Part shown: in pieces, positions 19,359-27,773 of the stretch
Numbering within the stretch: position 1 is the stretch's first letter
Layout: the number at the start of each line of letters is the position of its first letter
NCBI RefSeq assembly: GCF_007741515.1
Contig: NZ_CP036263.1
Coordinates: forward strand, 3,397,178-3,461,177
DNA length: 64,000 bases
Reading direction: 5' to 3'
Origin: Adhaeretor mobilis
GTDB lineage: Bacteria; Planctomycetota; Planctomycetia; Pirellulales; Lacipirellulaceae
Translations under genes and position numbers: made by a program
The notes under the pieces: model-generated
What the model was told of the DNA's origin: nothing
Seen by the model: only the letters and a program-made list of their open reading frames with translations
Databases searched by the model: none

Positions 19359-20510
19359 CTACTGTCGCTGGCGTTGTACGCCGGAAAGTTGGTAAACTGG
19401 AGCGAATGCATTTTGGTCGTTTTGAAGATTGTAGAGTTGCCCGCGGACCATCACAAATTCGCCCGACTGTAGCTGCCCCAGCAACTCAGGGTTCGCAACG
19501 GCAACGTTGCCTCCCAGTTGGTCGGGATTTGAGCCGTTGGGCATGTAAACAATCCGCCACTGTCCGGTTTCAGGTGAGTAGACCAATTGCCCCCGCAGCC
19601 ACTCATAAGTGGGGCCCATTCCAAAACGCGTTGCTGTATCGTTAGCCGCGGCTTGAGCCGCATCGTGGGCTGCAAACAGATTGGACCCACTAGCGGCGAT
19701 ATCTACCGGAGGTTGAGACACTTGCCCCAAAGAACTGCCTCGCGGACGGAAGCCATCGCTGCCCGCGAACAAGTCGGAATTGGTTTTAACGGATGAGGGA
19801 TAAGCCGTCTGGGAGACAGGTCGCAAGTTGGCTGGGCCATAACTTTGCAGATAGCTCACGCCACCCGTGGGCTGATTGACTCCCGCAAGTGTGGGCTGGG
19901 GAATTTGTGGCGTAGGCAGAATCGAATCTTGCGGTACTACATAACTTGCTTGGGCTGCTTGATTTTGTGCCAAAGTGTTTTGTGTAGGCTCTGCGAAAGT
20001 GGTCCGCTCAAAGCGCAATCGCGATTGATCCTCCGGAATGCTAATCGAATCAAGACCAGCGGAGACCATCTGCCCGCCATAGTTTTGCGAAGCGTTGGCA
20101 GTCGGACCAAGGGGAATCTCTGCACTGGACGGTTGCACGCCATAGCCGGGGGAATAGGGTGTTTGTTGAGGAACCGACTGGGAAGAACCATTCCAGCCGC
20201 CCGGCGGAGTCGCCCCTGGAGTACCGTAGCCGGGTGTCGATTGGTAGGGAGAACCCTGGTAGTTAGGAGCAGGCGTGTAAGCAGGTGGCTGAGAAGCAGC
20301 CGGCACACCTGGCACAGGATCGCCTGGGTAATAGGGTTGCGCTGCGCCAGGCGTCAATGCGCGTGTAGACGGCGGTGGTACGCGATCAGGCGTAAGGAAC
20401 GGATTAGTCAGTGCGCTTTGCGAATTCTGACAACCGGTAACGATGAAGGCTGTAAGAATAAGAGCGGTGTGAATCGCTTGAGCACATCGTGTGCGAGGCA
20501 TCGGCAGCAT
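19359..20510 (-). CDS. Proline/glutamine/serine-rich lipoprotein
   Basis: A 383-residue lipoprotein. The N-terminal hydrophobic stretch ends in a lipobox, FIVTGC, with the Cys near residue 27. The mature protein begins with an NPF-containing stretch (LTNPFLTPDRVPPP) followed by a low-complexity region rich in Pro, Gln, Tyr, Ser and Gly to about residue 180. The C-terminal 100 residues look folded (YEWLRGQLVYSPETGQWRI). An ATG three codons in (20501) has a better-spaced ribosome-binding site (GGAAAGG) than the first ATG. Likely an envelope-associated structural protein; function unknown. The small secreted gene upstream also contains NPF motifs. Confidence 0.75.
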   Translation of the reverse strand: MLPMPRTRCAQAIHTALILTAFIVTGCQNSQSALTNPFLTPDRVPPPSTRALTPGAAQPYYPGDPVPGVPAASQPPAYTPAPNYQGSPYQSTPGYGTPGATPPGGWNGSSQSVPQQTPYSPGYGVQPSSAEIPLGPTANASQNYGGQMVSAGLDSISIPEDQSRLRFERTTFAEPTQNTLAQNQAAQASYVVPQDSILPTPQIPQPTLAGVNQPTGGVSYLQSYGPANLRPVSQTAYPSSVKTNSDLFAGSDGFRPRGSSLGQVSQPPVDIAASGSNLFAAHDAAQAAANDTATRFGMGPTYEWLRGQLVYSPETGQWRIVYMPNGSNPDQLGGNVAVANPELLGQLQSGEFVMVRGQLYNLQNDQNAFAPVYQLSGVQRQRQ

Positions 20511-20675
20511 CCTTTCCTGCCGTGTGAAGCAGGGGTGAGGGACGTTCTACGGACCTACGGCCACCTCCGCCCCCCGGCAGCCTTAACTGCGGATGATAGC
20601 GGATGCCCTAGCTGCGTCCAGGCCGATTGCCGCTCGCGGCTTAGCTTTCCCTTAAATTGAGCCACTCCATACAAA

Positions 20676-20705
20676 AAGCGGCCACCTGCTAGCAGGTGGC
20701 CGCTT
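20676..20705. terminator. Perfect 30-bp palindrome, likely transcription terminator
   Basis: A perfect inverted repeat with 13-bp arms (AAGCGGCCACCTG and its complement) around CTAG. It lies 27 bp past the stop of the minus-strand gene at 20732-21193 and ahead of the lipoprotein gene. The GC-rich stem is followed on the minus strand by a short T-rich run. It most likely terminates the small secreted gene and insulates the lipoprotein gene. Confidence 0.75.
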
Positions 20706-20731
20706 GTATCCTCAAAGCTTACCGTGCCAAT

Positions 20732-21193
20732 TTACTGAAGCAGGCTCACCTGTAACATGGGTCCAGCAGATTCCTTGAAGAAGGGGTTCACGATTGCCAG
20801 TGGCGGCGTTTGCGCCTTCACGCTGGTCGTCTGATCGGGCGAAGGTTCCTCCTTGGACTGGCTCTCTGTCGAAGTAAGCGAGTTCTTCACAAATGGATTG
20901 TCGATCGCCAACGGTGCCGGAGCTGCGTAGGCCGGGGTTACGTGCGACGGCAGATAAGCAAACGGGCTGTGACCGTAGGTGCGAGGCACGGGGTTACTGT
21001 AGTACACGGGTGGGAAAGCGGCAAAGTGGGGCACTTCTCTATCCAAAAGGTTGTAGAGCCTGCCCACATCGGCGTAGGCTCCTAAGCCCAATCCGCCACA
21101 GTACCCGCCACCACATTGGGCGCTTGCTGTCTCAGCGGAAGCGAGTGGACAAGCTGCTAGGGTAGCAATGAGTAGATATTTGCGTAGATTCAT
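20732..21193 (-). CDS. Small secreted protein with two NPF-type repeats
   Basis: A 153-residue protein with a clear signal peptide (LLIATLAACPLASAETASA) and a Gly/Cys-rich start to the mature chain (QCGGGYCGGLGLGAY). The second half is Pro/Ala-rich and contains two similar segments, LAIDNPFVKNSLT and LAIVNPFFKESAG. The neighbouring lipoprotein carries a related NPF stretch. No family is recognised. A good terminator follows the gene. Confidence 0.65.
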   Translation of the reverse strand: MNLRKYLLIATLAACPLASAETASAQCGGGYCGGLGLGAYADVGRLYNLLDREVPHFAAFPPVYYSNPVPRTYGHSPFAYLPSHVTPAYAAPAPLAIDNPFVKNSLTSTESQSKEEPSPDQTTSVKAQTPPLAIVNPFFKESAGPMLQVSLLQ

Positions 21194-21364
21194 TGGTGGT
21201 ACCTCTTGCTAGAAAACTTTGATTGAGAGTGCGTCAAGAACAATTCGCGCACAGTAATGGCGATCGAATTAACCTATTTTCACAATAATCAGGATCCGGC
21301 CCGATCGCAAGAAAACTCGCTCTAACTAGCCAGGAAATTCCAGTTTTGCAGCTAGAATTTAGGG

Positions 21365-22480
21365 ATGACGCCCGAACAACTCTCCACTGAAATTAAGAAA
21401 CTCAGCAGTCAGCTGGGCTTTGCGCTGTGCGGAGTCACCCCGGCTGTTGAGCCCCCTGGGGCGACGCGTCTTGGTGAGTGGCTCGCCCGAGACTACGCAG
21501 GCGACATGCACTATTTGGAGGAGCGACAGGAAGCCTATCGCCATCCCAAACATGTACTCGATGGCGCCCGTAGCCTAGTGATGCTGGGCATGCACTATCG
21601 AACGGCGCAACCCATCGAGCCCGCAGCGGGGCAGGGCAGGGTGTCCTGTTACGCATGGGGAACGGGCGACTATCATGATCTCATCCGCAAGCGTCTGCAT
21701 GAATTGTCTGATCAAATGAGAGATTGGTCGCCCGAATCGCAGACTCGTGGCGTCGTAGATACCGCACCACTCTTGGAAAGAGAGTTCGCGCAACTCGCTG
21801 GCCTCGGCTGGGTCGGTAAGCACACACTGCTAATCAATCGCGCCCAAGGCAGCTACTTTTTCTTAGCGGCCGTTCTAACCGATGCCGTGCTTGCTTACGA
21901 CTCAGCTTTCGAGACCGATCATTGCGGCAGTTGCACGGCTTGCCTCGACGCTTGCCCGACAGGCGCTTTTCCGCAGCCGTATGTGCTCGATGCTTCGCGT
22001 TGCATTAGCTATCTCACAATTGAGCACCGCTCCGCAATGCCGAGGGAATTGCGAGCCGGCATAGGCGACTGGCTGTTTGGCTGTGACGTTTGCCAGGACG
22101 TGTGTCCCTGGAATCGTCGCTCGCCAATCACCGAGGAGCCAGCATTCCAACCCCTAGAAGCAATGAATCCAATTGAGCTGGCCGAGCTCTTCGATCTCGA
22201 CGAAGCCTCGTTCCGGCAGCGATTCCGCAAAACACCGCTCTGGCGACCTCATCGGCGGGGGCTACTACGCAACGCGGCAATGGTCTTGGGAAATCAAAAA
22301 CGCAAATCGACCGTTCCAGCTCTCATCAAAGGCCTTTCTGATGAGGAATCATTGGTTCGAGGTGCCTGTGCGTGGGCTCTGGGCCAGATATCCAGCCAGT
22401 CTGCCCAGCAAGCCTTGAATGGCCAACTAGCAATCGAAACCGAAGAAACCGTCATTCAAGAAATTCGTTCTGCCCTTTAG
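21365..22480 (+). CDS. queG: tRNA epoxyqueuosine(34) reductase
   Basis: QueG performs the last step of queuosine synthesis, reducing epoxyqueuosine at tRNA position 34 using cobalamin and two 4Fe-4S clusters. The cobalamin-binding N-terminal half includes HYRTAQP and the catalytic-Asp stretch DTAPLLERE near 131. The ferredoxin-like region carries CGSCTACLDACPTG near 187 and CDVCQDVCPWN near 240. The C-terminal 90 residues form a HEAT-like helical repeat (VPALIKGLSDEESLVRGACAWALGQI), as in known QueG structures. The length of 371 is normal. It is followed 61 bp later by dus, another tRNA-modification gene. Confidence 0.95.
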   Translation: MTPEQLSTEIKKLSSQLGFALCGVTPAVEPPGATRLGEWLARDYAGDMHYLEERQEAYRHPKHVLDGARSLVMLGMHYRTAQPIEPAAGQGRVSCYAWGTGDYHDLIRKRLHELSDQMRDWSPESQTRGVVDTAPLLEREFAQLAGLGWVGKHTLLINRAQGSYFFLAAVLTDAVLAYDSAFETDHCGSCTACLDACPTGAFPQPYVLDASRCISYLTIEHRSAMPRELRAGIGDWLFGCDVCQDVCPWNRRSPITEEPAFQPLEAMNPIELAELFDLDEASFRQRFRKTPLWRPHRRGLLRNAAMVLGNQKRKSTVPALIKGLSDEESLVRGACAWALGQISSQSAQQALNGQLAIETEETVIQEIRSAL

Positions 22481-22541
22481 TTGCTTAACTAAACAATGCC
22501 CGCTCTGTTGACGCACAGGCCTGAACAGCGAAAATACGACC

Positions 22542-23609
22542 ATGCCTCACCCACTTCCTACACTTCGCATTGGCGATATCGAGCTCGACTTCCCGGTCGT
22601 GCAGGCGGCGCTTTCAGGCTATAGCGATACGGCTATGCGTGTCATCGCCCGTCGACTGGGAGCACCCTATACAATTTGTGAGGTAATGCTCGATTACTTT
22701 GTGCTGCAGGTGAAAGAGCGACGCAAGACAAGCCACCTCATGCATGTCGCTGAGGAAGAGCACCCGGTGGCAGGCCAGCTCATGGGTGCCGATCCCGAGC
22801 AATTTGGTCCCGCGGCATTGAAGTTGGTTGAACGCGGGTTCGATGTCATCGACATCAACTTCGGCTGCCCAGTAAAAAAGGTCCTTGGTCGCTGTCGCGG
22901 CGGGTTCCACTTAAGTCAGCCTAAGGTCGCACTGCAAATTATTTCGCGCGTACGCGACGCCGTGCCAAAGCATATTCCCGTTACCGTTAAAATGCGTCGC
23001 GGCATCGATGACAAGGAAGAAAGCCGTGAGCAATTCTTCCAGATCTTCGATGGCGCCTACGAGCGCGGGGCGGCGGCAATTACCGTCCATGGACGCACCG
23101 TCAAACAGCGCTACGACGGCCCCTCACGCTGGGATTTTCTTCGCGAGCTCAAACAGCATGCCGGCAACCGCGTACTATTGGGGAGCGGCGACCTGTTCAA
23201 CGCGCAGGCCTGTCTCGACATGATCGAGTACACCGGCGTTGATGGCGTTACCGTCGCTAGGGGTGCAATCGGCAACCCGTGGGTGTTCCAACAAGCTCGC
23301 GCATTAGCGGCGGGCGAGCCTCTGCCGGCACCTCCCACGATGCAGGAGCAACGCGACGTGATTGCACAGCACTATACGATTGCCGAAGAGCTTTACGGAG
23401 CGGAGAAATGCGTTCCTACCATGCGTAAGTTTGGCATCAAGTACTCGCAGTTGCATCCCGAGCACACCCTGGTACGAGCGGACTTTTGCTCTGTCAAAAA
23501 GGCCGGTGGCTGGCGCGATGTTCTTGATAAGTGGTACGGCGAAAATGGCCCAGGCGTGCACCCAAAGATCGAAGAGCCGGCACCAATTCGTGAACCAGTC
23601 GAAGTCTAG
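22542..23609 (+). CDS. dus: tRNA-dihydrouridine synthase (DusB-like)
   Basis: An FMN-dependent enzyme that reduces uridine to dihydrouridine in tRNA. It has the TIM-barrel start VQAALSGYSDTAMRVIARRLG, the active-site region DINFGCPVKKV near 105-115 (containing the catalytic Cys region), VTVKMRRGID near 148, the HGRT motif (ITVHGRTVKQRY) near 182 and the FMN-phosphate site ARGAIGNPWVF near 240. After the active-site Cys the sequence reads LGRCRGGFHLSQP where DusB usually has a GSALL-type stretch, a lineage variant. The length of 355 is normal. Likely co-transcribed with queG. Confidence 0.93.
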   Translation: MPHPLPTLRIGDIELDFPVVQAALSGYSDTAMRVIARRLGAPYTICEVMLDYFVLQVKERRKTSHLMHVAEEEHPVAGQLMGADPEQFGPAALKLVERGFDVIDINFGCPVKKVLGRCRGGFHLSQPKVALQIISRVRDAVPKHIPVTVKMRRGIDDKEESREQFFQIFDGAYERGAAAITVHGRTVKQRYDGPSRWDFLRELKQHAGNRVLLGSGDLFNAQACLDMIEYTGVDGVTVARGAIGNPWVFQQARALAAGEPLPAPPTMQEQRDVIAQHYTIAEELYGAEKCVPTMRKFGIKYSQLHPEHTLVRADFCSVKKAGGWRDVLDKWYGENGPGVHPKIEEPAPIREPVEV

Positions 23610-23619
23610 ATAGCCCGCG

Positions 23620-26600
23620 CTAACGCCACAGTCGGGGCGTCCACTTCTTGAATCGGTCAGTCAGACGAGGAGTTTTCGTCGGTGCAGTAGGACTCATCGG
23701 CGTGGGAGTCGTCTCCGCCAATCCCGACGGCGTAATATCGCCTGGAGCATCCGGTACGTTTGCCAACAAGTAACGCGGAAGATAGCCATCGACCAAACGC
23801 AAACAATCGGTTACCTGACCTTGCTGCAATGCGGTCTTCGCGGAGAAGACTCGCTTGGCAAGCTCGATGCGTGTATTCCGGTCGAACTGAAGATCGTAAA
23901 GCTCCAGGTCATCGACCAGTGCTTCGCCTTGCCCGGTGAGATGAATTTGAACACGGACCCTGGCATTCTCTGTGCCGTTGATTTCTTCCACTACTAACTC
24001 GCATTCGTTCCAGTCCTCGCCCGTAGGGCCGAGTGTCTGATGCATGCGGCGCACACCTCTGGGTACGTCGTACTCGATGGCCAGATGAAGTCGCGCTGTG
24101 GGATCGGTTGTCGCGAGCCGATACCAGCCGCCTACGGCTAAGCGGCCCGTGTTGGGAATGCTAAACGAATTGCTTTCCGCTGCCACCCCTACCGCATCTT
24201 CACTCACCAGTCGCAAAGCACGTTTGCCAGTACGTTGCTCGCCTCTGAAGTCGACACTCCCCCGTTGTCCTAACCGCACCTGCCAAGCTTCTCCATTTGA
24301 ATTCTGCTCAGCCGCTTCGAAACCGGGGCTCATGAGTCCCGGATAGGGGCGTCGAATGTCTAATCTGCCCAAGCGTTCTTCAAGACGGGTAATACGGTCC
24401 TGCAATTGCTGCGATGCCTCTTCAGGCAGCTTGATCTCAGGAGAATCTAACCGGACTCGTTTCGTGTCGAACCGCCAAGCCGATACGTCGTAGGGGCGAA
24501 GTTGAAACGACCAAGTTGCATTTCCTTCAACAAGTTTACCGCGAGCATAGTCAGCTGTTTTCGCTGGTATGCCCAGTTTCTCATAGCTAGTGGACTCCTC
24601 TGAGGTAAGTGGAAGCGCGATGTCAACTGGCCAAGGCGAATCGTTTACGATGCAAACCGTTGTAGATTCAAACTCACGAAACACACGCATAGTAATTGGC
24701 TGGCGTTGCTCTCTGCGTGCTTCATACTTAGGCGCTGGCAATTTCCCTAGAGTGGCAACCAAGTGCTCGATATTCGCATTGTCCCCCAGAGAAGCGAACG
24801 GAGAGTCCGTCAGCAATACCTCGGGATCGTCACCGGCGATTGCTTCGACCAATGCCTGCCGGGCCGTGTCGTCGGTTGGAAGTGTGGCGCTAGAAAGGCT
24901 CAATTGAGTCGTGCCCGGAAATGGACTTTGGAGATCGAAACTGGGCAGTCGCAGGTCCTGACGATCGTGAAACAACTGCGTGCCGGAGAGCAACGAGTTT
25001 TCCGAGATGCTCAACATTTCTCGTGTGGTATTTAAGTAACGTGCTACCGCACGCTGCTGAACCGATTGCCCCGCATTCAACTTCCGTGGTCGCAGCAATG
25101 CTACTGACTTAGTGGAGGCGAGGCGGGTTAAGTCAATCCCTACCAAAGCCAATTCGGCTTCTAGCGTAGTATTTCCAACCGCAGCCTGCTGCAAGCCTTC
25201 TTCCAACTGCGGTCCCGAAAAAAGTCGGTCCGTGCAAAGCACAAGATTCCAGTCAGCACGCTGCTTTTTTAAGGAAGTGGCTAGATGCGAATAGTAGTCG
25301 GTGATCATGGTTTGCCGCCACGCTGTCCACTCCGCTCGCTGCGTAGTGGCAAATAGCTGAGCACGCTGATCGAAACGGTGCGGCCCGCGAGCTGGAATCG
25401 TCAGACCTGTGTCACGCGCAAACCGTGCGCAAGTCGTGTCGTCCATGCCCCAAGCTAAGCCGGGCAGCGTGCCGTAACCATCCCCGGCAATTTGAATGCC
25501 AATGCCAGCCAAGCACTGGTGACCGCTATAACGATCGGTCAATCCCAGCAAGACTTCTTCCAGGCGCGATTGTATCTCAGGGCTCAGCAAGTTGTAGCGT
25601 GGACCTTCTGCACGACTGACCGCGGTTTCCTCTCGATAACTTCGGCCTGTGCGACCGACGACAAGCAGGTCATGCCGCGCGGGTTCTTCCGCACGCAATT
25701 GCTCGAGGGCCGGCAGGGCATGGCTAAGCTGAACGGAGGGAATGAGCCTCAGCCCCTCTCGCTGGAAGATTCGTAGAAGGAGTTCCAAAACATCCCGTGG
25801 AATGCAATCCACTTCCGTGAGCTTGGCCGAATTGCAACGGGCCGAGGTCCCCAGGCCTGCTACAGGTGCCAGCGAACTTCCCTCTGCCGCAACCGTGATG
25901 ACCGCCGCGTTGTATCCCCCCGAGTGGAGTTGTTGTGCCAGTCGCTGGGCAGCTACGAGATGTGTGTGCCAAGAATCGACACTCAATCCGGTTGATTTGT
26001 CAAACCGCTGTGGCGCTCCGGTGATTCGAACGAGATTTGGGAGGTCGAGGTACGCAGCCACGAGCCTCTGGTCGCTACTAGTAAGTGAGTGTTTCTCGTC
26101 GGCCGGTTTCTGTATTATTTGAGAAAGCGTCAACCGTCCGAACTCTGCACTCTCTGCACTGGATCGATTCGCAACAAGCAATACAGGCGTTGCTGTTCTT
26201 GGCCAGAAGGTAATTCGGCGAGTTGCCGAACCCTCTGGACTGGCCAATGCCGACTTTGCAGTGAAAATGGTTCCGGTATCTCTGCCAAATTCTTGAACAC
26301 GACCTGCGGCATTGGGCTCGATGACGCTGATCGCAAGATGCTGATCGCGTCCTGCAGGCAGTGCGATCTCAACTACGTGAGGCTGATCCACACTGCGAAC
26401 AGGTAAGGTGAAAGCTTGCCAGTACGGCTCCGCCTCATTGCGGCAAGCGGGCAGCGAGACCATTCCCGGCTGCGAGCCTCCTACCAACCGAGTGTTGCCC
26501 AGCGGAGCGGGTTGAGAAACTCCAGGCAGTGGCGTGCGACGTGCCCACTTAGGCAATCGCTGCCACCATGTAGGATTTGCCGGATCGATGGTGAGCACTT

Positions 26601-27510
26601 CCTCTAGCTCAGAGGTCAGCCGATTCAACGAAGCCTCAGGATCAACAACCACTAGCTCGATCGTCCGAGCCAGAAGCGGCGTACCTTGTGAGACACCAAT
26701 CCAACGCGTCGCGAACCCGTTCTCTCCGCGCAGGGAGAACTCAATCTTGTACGCTCCTTCTTCTCTTGGGGCCTTGAACGTAAGAGCCAACGAATCGCTA
26801 GTCGATCGATCCCATTCCAGCGATTGTTGATCGACCACTCTCTCAGTAGACAGCTCTTTCGTGACGGCTTGTAGCTGAACTTTCTCTTCCGTGAGATCCT
26901 CATGAGAACCGACAGTGAGTGTTGCGAGAAAATCTTCGGTTGGAGAAAACACCATCGACTTGCGATCGACCGCGACTCTTAGCTGATCGCCTGGGGCTCG
27001 ATCTATGACCAAGTACCCCCGTCCGCCGCTCAGAGAATATCGCCCCGGCTTGTCGATTAGTGCACCGAGCGTGGCAGAAATTTCTTCCTTTTGCTTAGCT
27101 CCGCCTTGCTCTTCCTCCCCGGTGAGTTCGAGATGAACAACGCTCTCTCGCGTCCCTTTCACAGTGAGATCGCAGCCATCGTAGGGCCTATCTTGTCGCG
27201 GAGTAATTAGAAGCTCACCTTCGACAAGTCGCAGGGCTTCCGCTTCATCGGTATAAGTTCCTAGAGGCTGCAAGTTGGCAAGCGATCCACTTTCTACAAG
27301 AATTCGTCCGCTCCACTTTGCGACTTGCTTGGTGCCTTGAGTCGCACCACGCCCCCAAATGAATCGAAATCGCACTTCACGAACAGAAAAGTCCTCGGCC
27401 AGAGTTTCACTGGCTATCGAAGCGACGAGTACCCACGTCACCATGGCACACAGAGTGAGCCAGAGCTGGTGCTTTGAACTTCGAATTGTCGTACAGACAA
27501 CTCCGCTCAT
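23620..27510 (-). CDS. Very large secreted protein, possibly glycoside-hydrolase-like
   Basis: A 1296-residue exported protein. The signal peptide is at about 12-38 (LWLTLCAMVTWVLVASIASETLA). Residues 40-450 are beta-rich. Residues 500-820 resemble a TIM-barrel glycoside-hydrolase-like domain (WHTHLVAAQRLAQQLHSGGY, then LRLIPSVQLSHALP and GIGIQIAGDGYGTLPGLAWG). A carbohydrate-binding-like jelly roll follows at about 1095-1240 (VDFRGEQRTGKRALRLVSED and GRLAVGGWYRL). The C-terminus is Pro/Thr-rich and basic. No catalytic acid pair can be assigned with certainty. The gene lies 263 bp beyond the exopolysaccharide arm on the same strand. A role in polysaccharide processing or binding at the cell surface is inference. 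Confidence 0.8.
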   Translation of the reverse strand: MSGVVCTTIRSSKHQLWLTLCAMVTWVLVASIASETLAEDFSVREVRFRFIWGRGATQGTKQVAKWSGRILVESGSLANLQPLGTYTDEAEALRLVEGELLITPRQDRPYDGCDLTVKGTRESVVHLELTGEEEQGGAKQKEEISATLGALIDKPGRYSLSGGRGYLVIDRAPGDQLRVAVDRKSMVFSPTEDFLATLTVGSHEDLTEEKVQLQAVTKELSTERVVDQQSLEWDRSTSDSLALTFKAPREEGAYKIEFSLRGENGFATRWIGVSQGTPLLARTIELVVVDPEASLNRLTSELEEVLTIDPANPTWWQRLPKWARRTPLPGVSQPAPLGNTRLVGGSQPGMVSLPACRNEAEPYWQAFTLPVRSVDQPHVVEIALPAGRDQHLAISVIEPNAAGRVQEFGRDTGTIFTAKSALASPEGSATRRITFWPRTATPVLLVANRSSAESAEFGRLTLSQIIQKPADEKHSLTSSDQRLVAAYLDLPNLVRITGAPQRFDKSTGLSVDSWHTHLVAAQRLAQQLHSGGYNAAVITVAAEGSSLAPVAGLGTSARCNSAKLTEVDCIPRDVLELLLRIFQREGLRLIPSVQLSHALPALEQLRAEEPARHDLLVVGRTGRSYREETAVSRAEGPRYNLLSPEIQSRLEEVLLGLTDRYSGHQCLAGIGIQIAGDGYGTLPGLAWGMDDTTCARFARDTGLTIPARGPHRFDQRAQLFATTQRAEWTAWRQTMITDYYSHLATSLKKQRADWNLVLCTDRLFSGPQLEEGLQQAAVGNTTLEAELALVGIDLTRLASTKSVALLRPRKLNAGQSVQQRAVARYLNTTREMLSISENSLLSGTQLFHDRQDLRLPSFDLQSPFPGTTQLSLSSATLPTDDTARQALVEAIAGDDPEVLLTDSPFASLGDNANIEHLVATLGKLPAPKYEARREQRQPITMRVFREFESTTVCIVNDSPWPVDIALPLTSEESTSYEKLGIPAKTADYARGKLVEGNATWSFQLRPYDVSAWRFDTKRVRLDSPEIKLPEEASQQLQDRITRLEERLGRLDIRRPYPGLMSPGFEAAEQNSNGEAWQVRLGQRGSVDFRGEQRTGKRALRLVSEDAVGVAAESNSFSIPNTGRLAVGGWYRLATTDPTARLHLAIEYDVPRGVRRMHQTLGPTGEDWNECELVVEEINGTENARVRVQIHLTGQGEALVDDLELYDLQFDRNTRIELAKRVFSAKTALQQGQVTDCLRLVDGYLPRYLLANVPDAPGDITPSGLAETTPTPMSPTAPTKTPRLTDRFKKWTPRLWR

Positions 27511-27736
27511 AGGTTCTCGCAGTCGGTCGGAAATGATCGAGACATCAATCCAGGTTCACCGATGCAATTCACGGCGCAGTCGCTCCGCGAAAGACATTCG
27601 TCGGTTCAGGGCACATTCAAATTGGTTCTATTTCTAGATAGATTTCTCTCAAATGAGGCGGCGGAGTGTAGAAGTTGGTGGGCAATGCCGCCAGATCAGT
27701 CGGGCGCAAGTTACCGCTGGCTAGCGGTTTGCGCGC

Positions 27737-27752
27737 CTTAGGGACCGCCCTA
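27737..27752. terminator. Short hairpin after the sulfatase-like gene
   Basis: TTAGGG and CCCTAA form a 6-bp stem with a 4-base loop, 22 bp past the stop of the minus-strand gene ending at 27774. No T-run follows on that strand, so this is a weak terminator candidate. The rest of the 263-bp gap between 27511 and 27773 shows nothing else. Confidence 0.35.
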
Positions 27753-27773
27753 AAAGATGGCTAGCGAGGAGTG

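Noticed and set aside
19845..20660. Plus-strand open frame of 271 codons opposite the lipoprotein gene
   Set aside because: Its Arg- and Cys-rich translation is the typical shadow of a Pro/Gln-rich gene on the other strand, and it has no signal or family motif.
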